A stretch of DNA of 11,315 nt, from the NCBI GenBank assembly GCA_017450425.1, contig JAFSUV010000042.1, positions 1 through 11,315 on the forward strand, given 5' to 3'. The position numbers were made by a program, and so were the translations under genes. Under the pieces are notes generated by a model. That model saw only the letters and a list, made by a program, of their open reading frames with translations. It had not been told where the DNA came from and did no database searches. Shown here piece after piece: positions 7,426 through 11,315 of the stretch (positions within the stretch are counted from its first letter, which is position 1; each line of letters opens with the position of its first letter). Source of the DNA: Kiritimatiellia bacterium (GTDB lineage: Bacteria; Verrucomicrobiota; Kiritimatiellia; RFP12; UBA3636).

Positions 7426-8202
7426 ATGCTTACGCGGCGCATAATACCGTGCCTGGACGTGATCAACGGGCGCGTCACGAAAGGCGTCAAGTTCCAGAAC
7501 AACGTCGATCTCGGCGATCCGGTGGAACTTGCCGCGAAATATTACGCAGAAGGCTGCGACGAACTGGTGGTTTACGACATAACCGCTTCGCACGAGCGGC
7601 GCAAGACCGATCTGGCGATGGTGGCGGCGGTCGCCCGCGCGGTGCGGATTCCGTTCGCCGTGGGCGGCGGCGTGTCGTCGGTGGAGGATATGGAGAAAAT
7701 CCTGCTCGCCGGCGCCGAAAAGGTGAGCGTCAATTCGCTCGCCGTGTCCGATTCTCGGATAATAGGGCAGGGCGCAAGGGCCTTCGGCTCCCAGTGCGTG
7801 GTGCTCGGCATGGATCCGGTGCGCACTTCCGACACCCGGCTGTGTCCGTCCGGCTACGAAATTTCGACGCGCGGGTTCCGGCACAGGACCGGGATGGACG
7901 CCGTCGAATGGGCCCGCCGCGCCGAGGCAGAGGGCGTGGGCGAAATCGTGGTCAATTCCGTCGATGCCGACGGCACCGGCGGCGGGTTCGAACTTGACGT
8001 GACGCGGCTCGTGGCCGAAGCCGTTTCCGTGCCGGTCGTCGCTTCCGGCGGCGCCGGATGCGCGGCGCACTTGCGGGACGCCTTCCAAATCGCCCGCGCC
8101 GACGCCGCCATCGTGGCGGGCATCCTCCATACGGGCAAGACCACGATACCGGCGCTGAAGCGCGAACTCGCGGCCATGGGCGTCCCGGTCCGCCTCGCAT
8201 GA
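7426..8202 (+). CDS. hisF: Imidazole glycerol phosphate synthase, cyclase subunit
   Basis: 258 residues, the normal length. HisF, with the glutaminase HisH, makes imidazole glycerol phosphate and AICAR from PRFAR in histidine synthesis; AICAR feeds purine synthesis. The (beta/alpha)8 barrel starts MLTRRIIPCLDV, with the catalytic acid D11. The second catalytic acid is D130 in GMDPVR. The first phosphate-binding region is AVGGGVSS (78-85) and the second is VASGGAG (205-211). The loop usually reading LTSMDRDGT is VNSVDADGTGGG here, a known kind of variation. ATG 7426 has a strong AAGGAG (7411-7416) 9 bp upstream. No hisH or other his gene is nearby, so this is a detached hisF in a mixed operon. 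Confidence 0.96.
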   Translation: MLTRRIIPCLDVINGRVTKGVKFQNNVDLGDPVELAAKYYAEGCDELVVYDITASHERRKTDLAMVAAVARAVRIPFAVGGGVSSVEDMEKILLAGAEKVSVNSLAVSDSRIIGQGARAFGSQCVVLGMDPVRTSDTRLCPSGYEISTRGFRHRTGMDAVEWARRAEAEGVGEIVVNSVDADGTGGGFELDVTRLVAEAVSVPVVASGGAGCAAHLRDAFQIARADAAIVAGILHTGKTTIPALKRELAAMGVPVRLA

Positions 8203-8204
8203 AG

Positions 8205-8210
8205 TAGAAT
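8205..8210 (+). promoter_or_regulatory. Possible extra -10 element before the DUF486 gene
   Basis: TAGAAT is identical to the guaA -10 box, and the surrounding GTAGAATnCGC matches that promoter too. It ends 7 bp before ATG 8218, so transcription would begin at or next to the A of ATG and give a leaderless mRNA. There is no good -35 box at 16-18 bp upstream (GTCCCG), which weakens the call. Confidence 0.3.
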
Positions 8211-8217
8211 ACGCCGC

Positions 8218-8571
8218 ATGAAAGCAATCATTCCCCTTTGCATGATGGTTTGCGGCAATGTCTTCATGACAACCGCATGGTACTGGCATCTGCGGCGCGG
8301 CGCGGCGGACGGCAAGCCGCTCTTTCTCATCGTGCTGGCGAGCTGGAGCATCGCGCTGCTCGAATACGCGATCATGGTCCCGGCAAACCGTCTCGGCGCG
8401 GCGGCGGGACTTTCGGTGGCGCAGCTCAAGGTCGCGCAGGAAGTCATCACGCTCCTCGTCTTCGCCCCGTTCGCGTATTTCGTCCTCGGCGAAAAACTCC
8501 GCCTCGATTACCTGTGGGCGTTCCTCTGCCTCGTCGGCGCGGTCTATTTCGTCAATCGCGCCAGCTTCTGA
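8218..8571 (+). CDS. DMT-superfamily small membrane protein, DUF486
   Basis: 117 residues with four hydrophobic segments. The N-terminal stretch GNVFMTTAWYWHLR and the C-terminal FAYFVLGEKLRLDYLWAF...GAVYFVNR match the DUF486 family, which has the fold of one half of a drug/metabolite transporter. Members are short inner-membrane proteins thought to dimerise; no substrate is established. The start is ATG 8218, 15 bp after hisF. No Shine-Dalgarno precedes it; instead a -10-like TAGAAT lies just upstream, so it may be translated from its own leaderless transcript or by read-through from hisF. It is the last gene of the rightward operon; no clear hairpin-plus-T-run terminator follows it. Confidence 0.88.
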   Translation: MKAIIPLCMMVCGNVFMTTAWYWHLRRGAADGKPLFLIVLASWSIALLEYAIMVPANRLGAAAGLSVAQLKVAQEVITLLVFAPFAYFVLGEKLRLDYLWAFLCLVGAVYFVNRASF

Positions 8572-8707
8572 CATCCCCCTTCGCCGGCATTTCGAGGCTT
8601 GTCCCCCAAGATTTGAGGACTCGTAATCACCAGATGTCATACCTCCCGCCGCCCCCGCGCCGAAGGGTCGTCCCGGGCCTGCCCGCGACGTGCGCTGCCA
8701 AGGCCCT

Positions 8708-8767
8708 CGATTCTCCACGATTCTCGTCGATTCTCCCCGACTCTCCTCGTTTCTCTCCGATTTTCGG
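8708..8767. repeat. Degenerate 10-bp tandem array, six units
   Basis: Six consecutive units begin at 8708, 8718, 8728, 8738, 8748 and 8758, with no indels. The first three read CGATTCTCNN. The next are CGACTCTCCT, CGTTTCTCTC and CGATTTTCGG. The exact 10-bp phase puts the same bases on nearly the same face of the helix. One strand is almost pure pyrimidine apart from the CGA steps. No function is known. Confidence 0.75.
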
Positions 8768-8812
8768 ACGCAAAGGCACACCACCTCCCCGCCGCCTCCA
8801 GCGTCCGCAAAC

Positions 8813-8838
8813 GGGCGTTTCGTGGAAACGCCCCTACC
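8813..8838 (-). repeat. REP-like GTAG-footed hairpin, element 1
   Basis: On the minus strand it reads GGTAG, then a perfect 9-bp stem GGGCGTTTC / GAAACGCCC closed by the triloop CAC. On the plus strand the arms are 8813-8821 and 8825-8833, with CTACC at 8834-8838. A GTAG foot beside a small hairpin is the design of REP sequences mobilised by REP-associated tyrosine transposases (RAYT, TnpA-REP). No transposase gene is in the window, so it would have to act from elsewhere. Confidence 0.6.
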
Positions 8839-8848
8839 GGAAAAGGCT

Positions 8849-8874
8849 GGTAGGGCCGCGCCCACGGCGCGCCC
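8849..8874 (+). repeat. REP-like GTAG-footed hairpin, element 2 (inverted partner)
   Basis: On the plus strand it reads GGTAG, then stem GGCCGCGCC / GGCGCGCCC with one C-C mismatch and the same CAC triloop (arms 8854-8862 and 8866-8874). It faces element 1 head-to-head across a 10-bp spacer (8839-8848), like the two-REP units called BIMEs. The stems differ in sequence but keep length, foot and loop, so the base changes are compensatory in part. Confidence 0.6.
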
Positions 8875-8914
8875 GCACTCGCCCGAGAGCCGGGGAAAAA
8901 GGGTGCCGGAATTG

Positions 8915-8985
8915 CGGGATGTCGGGATACCGGGTTATCGCTCCGGGATTTCGGCGGCGGCGGAGCCGCCTTGATCGGGATGTCG
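8915..8985 (+). repeat. CGGGAT-rich degenerate repeat cluster
   Basis: CGGGAT occurs at 8915, 8923, 8944 and 8976, with the near match CGGGTT at 8931. The longer CGGGATGTCG is repeated exactly at 8915-8924 and 8976-8985. A small hairpin GGCGGC-GGA-GCCGCC (8956-8970) lies between. It looks like a decayed simple repeat. Confidence 0.5.
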
Positions 8986-9015
8986 CGGGGAGGCGATCAA
9001 TAAACTCTGCGCCTC

Positions 9016-9075
9016 TGCCTCCTCTGTGTCTCTGCGTGACAAAAATGCCTCCTCTGTGCCTCTGTGTGACGAAAT
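9016..9075. repeat. 30-bp tandem duplication
   Basis: Units 9016-9045 and 9046-9075 both begin TGCCTCCTCTGTG and are identical at 26 of 30 positions. A further partial copy (CTCTGCGCCTC) lies just before. On the minus strand the motif translates to the repeated string VTQRHRGG, which I take as a product of the repeat, not a protein. Confidence 0.75.
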
Positions 9076-9242
9076 TGAAAACACGGGTGAAATGCAAGAC
9101 CGCCGAGTGCGCTGCTATCGCTCGTTTCTTCCAAAGCATCCAGACGAATGCGATTTCGACAGATCCCTTTTCGTCGCCGAGGATGGCCCTAAATACAACG
9201 TGAAACCAGAACTGGCGACCTGACCCGACTTTTTGCGTCTGT

Positions 9243-9279
9243 CGCTTGACGCGAAGCGTCGCATCCGCTAACCTCTTCC
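9243..9279 (+). repeat. 37-bp perfect direct repeat, copy 1
   Basis: Identical over 37 bp to 10886-10922, starting CGCTTGACGCGAAGCG and ending CTAACCTCTTCC. Matches stop at both edges (T versus G before, T versus C after). It contains the palindrome GACGC-GAA-GCGTC (9248-9260) and an alternative CGCTT/AAGCG pairing. The two copies are offset by 1643 bp and bracket the ATPase gene. Confidence 0.92.
9246..9274 (+). promoter_or_regulatory. Promoter-like sequence within repeat copy 1
   Basis: TTGACG (9246-9251) and TAACCT (9269-9274) are separated by exactly 17 bp. The -35 match is 5 of 6 and the -10 match is 3 of 6 (T, A, final T). The predicted start is near 9281, giving a leader of about 190 nt before the ATPase gene. 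The palindrome in the spacer could be an operator. Confidence 0.45.
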
Positions 9280-9468
9280 TTGTGGGCGCGCTTGGCGGCA
9301 TGAACCAATCACGCCCGCGAGGGCCCTAAGCGCCACCCAGAACCAACCAACACAAAGTCCATTTGCTTCTGCAAAGTCGTTTCAGTCAAATTCTGGAAAA
9401 ATTTGTACGAACGGCACTGCAAGAAGGCCACCGTGCGCGAGCGCGAGCCTCTTCCCAAACGCCATGCC
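9280..9468 (+). ncRNA. Candidate structured 5' leader, copy 1
   Basis: 189 nt between the promoter-like repeat and the ATPase start. It contains GGCGGCATG (9294-9302), a hairpin GCCC-GCGA-GGGC with a GNRA tetraloop (9313-9324), an A/C-rich segment, CTGCAAAG (9369-9376), AAATTT (9399-9404) and GCCTCT (9447-9452). The same blocks recur in the same order after repeat copy 2. A 9-codon reading frame (MNQSRPRGP, 9300-9329) runs through the hairpin and could be an upstream peptide. I cannot match this to a named riboswitch class. Alternatives are a decayed duplicate with no RNA function, or a dispersed genomic repeat. Confidence 0.4.
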
Positions 9469-10914
9469 ATGAAGCGCATTCCCGCCAGCGAAAACCAGAA
9501 CGTCGAGTTCAAGGAATCATGGAACGACGATGTCCTGAAGTGGGTGTGTGCATTTGCGAACGCGCAAGGCGGGGACTTGTGGATTGGTGTCCGCGACGAC
9601 GGCATCCCGATCGGTGTTCGCAACGCGAGGAAGTTGCAGGAGGATATCCCGAACAAGATCGTTTCGGCGATGGGTTTGATATGTCCCGTTTCCACAGTTG
9701 TCTATGACGGGAAGCAGATACTCAAAATCGAGGTGAGACCTTCAGCCGCCCCCGTCAGCTATCATGGGGAATTTCACGTTCGCAGCGGCGCGACAAAGCA
9801 ACGACTTGAAGGAAATGCCCTAACCCAATTCCTGCTTGGGAAGTCTGGGCTGAAATGGGACGGGATTCCCGTCGATGGCGTATCGGTTGAGGATCTTGAC
9901 TACGAAAGTTTCGAGATTTTCAAGAGCCATGCCGTCGCTTCAGGGAGAATGTCGCGGAACGACATCGACATCAAGCGATGCGAGTTGCTCGACAAACTGG
10001 GACTTGTCACGAACGGGCGTCTGTCCCGTGCGGCGGTTCTTTTGTTTCACAGGACACCGGAAAAGTTCTTTCCGGGATGCCTTACCAAAATCGGGAAATT
10101 TCTCACGACGTCGGAATTGTCGTTTCAGGACGAGATAAATGGATCGCTCATGATCCAGGCGGAACGGGCCATCGACCTTCTCTACCTCAAGTACCTTGTC
10201 GCCCCGGTTTCCTACAACGACATCACCCGGATCGAACGGTACCCCTACCCGAAAGACGCAGTTCGCGAATTGCTTTTCAACGCCCTCATGCACCAGGACT
10301 TCCTTCTTGGGGGATCGGTTCAGATTTCCGTCCATCCAGACTGTCTCTACATTTCCAACGCGGGCGGACTCCCGCCGACATGGACGGTTGAGACGCTTTT
10401 TGGCAAACACCGGTCACAGGCGAGAAACGGGCTTGTCGCCGCCACATTCTACCGGGCGGGCTTTGTCGAGCAGTGGGGACGCGGCATTGAGAAAGTCCGC
10501 GCGATTTGCAGGGAGTCCGGTAACCCCGATCCAGTATTTTTCGTCACAGGTAGCGACGTAATGGTCAAAATGGCCTCTACCCCTGTTGCCGCACCAGTCA
10601 CCGTACCAGTCACCGCACCAGTCACCGCACCAGTCACCGCACCAGTCGCCGCACCAGGTGGCGAATTAGTTCCCGAAACTCCACTATGGCGTTTGGTGTC
10701 GTCAATAGGGAAGGAGGAATTGACGGCAGCAGAAATTCGAGACACGCTTGCCTTGTCCCACAGGAACTATGTCCGTGACGCTTATCTCACCCCCGCCCTT
10801 CGCCTTGGCTACATTGAGTACACAATTCCCGACAAGCCCCATTCCCGCTTCCAGAAATACCGCCTAACCGCCAAGGGGCGCGCGGCGCTTGACGCGAAGC
10901 GTCGCATCCGCTAA
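9469..10914 (+). CDS. AlbA_2 / HATPase_c_4 ATP-binding regulator-like protein
   Basis: 481 residues from ATG 9469. The frame is open further upstream, with GTG 9433 behind AAGAAGG and TTG 9403 as alternatives. Domain order: Schlafen-type AlbA_2 at about 8-122 (ENQNVEFKES ... AFANAQGGDLWIGVRDDG); a middle region; a GHKL ATPase of the HATPase_c_4 type (RELLFNALMHQDF at 266-278 as N-box, YISNAGGLPP at 294-303, EQWGRGIEKV at 334-343); a V-T-A-P repeat linker (373-396); and a winged-helix-like C-terminus (404-475). Such proteins are usually annotated as 'putative DNA-binding/ATP-binding' or mis-named RecG. Known members occur in accessory and defence-rich regions, but a defined function is lacking. 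Base use is less GC-rich than the operon genes, suggesting transfer. The last residues (AKRRIR) and stop are encoded by the second 37-bp repeat. Confidence 0.88.
   Translation: MKRIPASENQNVEFKESWNDDVLKWVCAFANAQGGDLWIGVRDDGIPIGVRNARKLQEDIPNKIVSAMGLICPVSTVVYDGKQILKIEVRPSAAPVSYHGEFHVRSGATKQRLEGNALTQFLLGKSGLKWDGIPVDGVSVEDLDYESFEIFKSHAVASGRMSRNDIDIKRCELLDKLGLVTNGRLSRAAVLLFHRTPEKFFPGCLTKIGKFLTTSELSFQDEINGSLMIQAERAIDLLYLKYLVAPVSYNDITRIERYPYPKDAVRELLFNALMHQDFLLGGSVQISVHPDCLYISNAGGLPPTWTVETLFGKHRSQARNGLVAATFYRAGFVEQWGRGIEKVRAICRESGNPDPVFFVTGSDVMVKMASTPVAAPVTVPVTAPVTAPVTAPVAAPGGELVPETPLWRLVSSIGKEELTAAEIRDTLALSHRNYVRDAYLTPALRLGYIEYTIPDKPHSRFQKYRLTAKGRAALDAKRRIR
10585..10656 (+). repeat. 12-bp coding minisatellite, six units
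   Basis: Six uninterrupted 12-bp units with consensus GTCACCGCACCA. Units 3, 4 and 5 are identical; units 1, 2 and 6 differ by one or two bases. They encode V-[TA]-[AV]-P repeats (residues 373-396) linking the ATPase to the winged-helix end. Gain or loss of units keeps the frame, so linker length can vary without breaking the protein. Confidence 0.93.
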
Positions 10915-10922
10915 CCTCTTCC
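10886..10922 (+). repeat. 37-bp perfect direct repeat, copy 2
   Basis: Perfect copy of 9243-9279. Here the first 29 bases are coding: they supply the final codons and the TAA (10912-10914) of the ATPase gene. The last 8 bases lie after the stop. Identity over 37 bp in a non-homologous setting (intergenic at copy 1, gene 3' end here) points to recombination or insertion, not shared coding function. Confidence 0.92.
10889..10917 (+). promoter_or_regulatory. Promoter-like sequence within repeat copy 2
   Basis: TTGACG (10889-10894), 17-bp spacer and TAACCT (10912-10917), as in copy 1. The -10 box overlaps the ATPase stop codon. It would drive the leader and exported-protein gene to its right, with a 5' leader of about 320 nt. 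Confidence 0.45.
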
Positions 10923-10960
10923 CCGTCGTCGCCGCCATGGCGGTATGTCCCCCAGTCTGC

Positions 10961-10983
10961 TTTTCAACTTTTCAACTTTCAAC
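10961..10983. repeat. Short TTTTCAAC tandem repeat
   Basis: TTTTCAAC, TTTTCAAC and TTTCAAC are joined directly. It falls in the part of leader copy 2 that is absent from copy 1, so it may mark a small insertion. Confidence 0.7.
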
Positions 10984-11122
10984 CGTTCATCCCGCCCGAA
11001 AGGGCACCAAAATGACGTAGCACCACCACCAACTTAACCAAATCGCTGCAAAGCGGTCGTCGAAGGAAACCTGAGAAATTTCACGATAGGCGACACCTTG
11101 CAGAGACGGCGCGTAGGCGCTT

Positions 11123-11184
11123 GCCTCTCTTCGTGTTTCTATCAAGGCAAATCTCAGGGCCTCCTTCGGGATACGAAGAGAGGC
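11123..11184 (+). promoter_or_regulatory. Long stem-loop in the leader of the last gene
   Basis: GCCTCTCTTCGT (11123-11134) is perfectly complementary to ACGAAGAGAGGC (11173-11184), and pairing can extend inward with G-U pairs to about 17 bp. The loop holds a competing small hairpin TCC-TTCG-GGA (11162-11171), whose bases overlap the inner part of the long stem. The two folds exclude each other in part, which is the shape of a switch. It lies 60 bp before ATG 11245 and has no T-tract, so it is not an ordinary terminator. Confidence 0.5.
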
Positions 11185-11244
11185 TTTCGTTTTGACTTCC
11201 TTCGTGTCGGACCGTGAGCGGCACCAAACTCGGAGAGAGAAATC

Positions 11245-11315
11245 ATGAACGCACCCCACCTTGTTTCCCGCCCTGCATTCGTCCCCGCGCTTGCCGCGCT
11301 TCTGCTCCCATTTGC
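11245..11315 (+). CDS. Exported protein, N-terminal signal peptide only (3' partial)
   Basis: The frame opens at ATG 11245 and runs off the window after 23 codons (MNAPHLVSRPAFVPALAALLLPF). A purine-rich GGAGAGAGA (11232-11240) precedes the ATG at good spacing for a ribosome-binding site. The residues form a short polar/basic start followed by an Ala/Leu-rich hydrophobic core, as in a Sec signal peptide. The mature protein and its function are outside the window. Confidence 0.65.
   Translation, partial: MNAPHLVSRPAFVPALAALLLPF

Larger units (their letters stand above)
8572..9242. other. Non-coding, repeat-rich intergenic stretch
   Basis: 671 bp with no credible gene. Reading frames here are low-complexity and shift with the repeats. 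It holds, in order, a 10-bp-period pyrimidine-rich array, an inverted pair of GTAG-footed hairpins, a CGGGAT-rich cluster and a 30-bp tandem duplication, each listed separately. The last 165 bp (9076-9240) are visibly less GC-rich than what precedes and show no recognisable feature. No rRNA, tRNA or CRISPR array was seen. Confidence 0.7.
10923..11244 (+). ncRNA. Candidate structured 5' leader, copy 2 (extended)
   Basis: 322 nt with no credible gene except a 30-codon frame (10945-11037) that reads SSRPKG where copy 1 reads SRPRG. It has GGCGGTATG (10939-10947), an inserted run of TTTTCAAC units (10961-10983), hairpin GCCC-GAAA-GGGC (10994-11005), hairpin CGCT-GCAA-AGCG (11044-11055) overlapping CTGCAAAG (11046-11053), AAATTT (11076-11081) and GCCTCT (11123-11128). 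Spacings match copy 1: CTGCAAAG to AAATTT is 30 in both, AAATTT to GCCTCT is 47 versus 48, hairpin to CTGCAAAG is 52 versus 56. It continues about 115 nt further than copy 1, into a long stem-loop. Confidence 0.4.

Noticed and set aside
8572..8640. Rho-independent terminator after the DUF486 gene
   Set aside because: No stable GC-rich hairpin followed by a T-run could be found.
6892..8865. Long minus-strand frame (about 657 codons) opposite hisF and DUF486
   Set aside because: Antisense to hisF with its catalytic motifs; composition and lack of domains fit an artefact.
9243..9279. Repeat as an integron attC site or a CRISPR repeat
   Set aside because: The GTTRRRY/RYYYAAC core boxes do not fit (GTTAGCG fails), and two copies 1.6 kb apart with a gene between are not a CRISPR array.
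8834..9301. Minus-strand frame of 155 codons containing a repeated VTQRHRGG string
   Set aside because: The string is the 30-bp tandem repeat read through; the rest crosses the REP-like element and has no domain.
11066..11097. CCTGAGA followed by GCGACACC, recalling a TPP riboswitch
   Set aside because: The required ACCTGAT and the partner stems are missing; only a short chance match.
10987..11259. Minus-strand frame of 90 codons opposite the second leader
   Set aside because: It overlaps the ribosome-binding site and start of the exported-protein gene in antisense, has no recognised domain, and the stem-loops explain the sequence better.

Overview
The window looks like a chromosome segment of a GC-rich, Gram-negative bacterium. 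Codons are strongly G/C-ending, the prepilin peptidase implies type IV pili or type II secretion, and an AsmA-like envelope protein is present. The GMP synthase ATPase chain lacks a glutaminase domain, and the intergenic filler is repeat-rich. An uncultured member of the Verrucomicrobiota/Kiritimatiellota/Lentisphaerota (PVC) group would fit, but this is inference; no rRNA or marker in the window settles it.

Left part (1-2189). The last 57 codons of xseA (exonuclease VII large subunit) run rightward and end tail-to-tail, with a 9-bp overlap, against a leftward pair: a two-PAS sensor-like protein with no output domain, followed 7 bp later by a membrane-anchored or exported protein of unknown function.

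Middle (2190-8571). A divergent control region holds a good sigma70-type promoter (TTGACC, 17 bp, TAGAAT). It drives a tight rightward run of six genes: a glutaminase-less GMP synthase (guaA, ATPase chain), trpS, prepilin peptidase, an AsmA-like envelope protein, hisF and a DUF486 small membrane protein. Gaps are 18, 6, 4, 2 and 15 bp, so one transcript is likely. The gene mix (purine, tRNA charging, pilus maturation, envelope, histidine) is functionally unlinked. A second -10-like TAGAAT lies 7 bp before the DUF486 start codon.

Right part (8572-11315). A 670-bp non-coding stretch is a patchwork of repeats: a 10-bp-period array, an inverted pair of GTAG-footed hairpins resembling REP elements, a CGGGAT cluster and a 30-bp tandem duplication. 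Then come two modules with the same layout. Each starts with an identical 37-bp sequence that reads as a promoter (TTGACG, 17 bp, TAACCT). This is followed by a divergent but collinear leader, with a GCCC-GNRA-GGGC hairpin and then CTGCAAAG, AAATTT and GCCTCT at near-identical spacings, and then a gene. Module 1 carries an AlbA_2/HATPase_c_4 regulator-like protein whose stop codon lies inside the second 37-bp copy. Module 2 leads to an exported protein cut off by the window end. The first module is thus a 1643-bp unit bounded by perfect direct repeats and visibly less GC-rich than the operon to its left. This duplicated promoter-leader-gene arrangement is the most unusual thing in the window.
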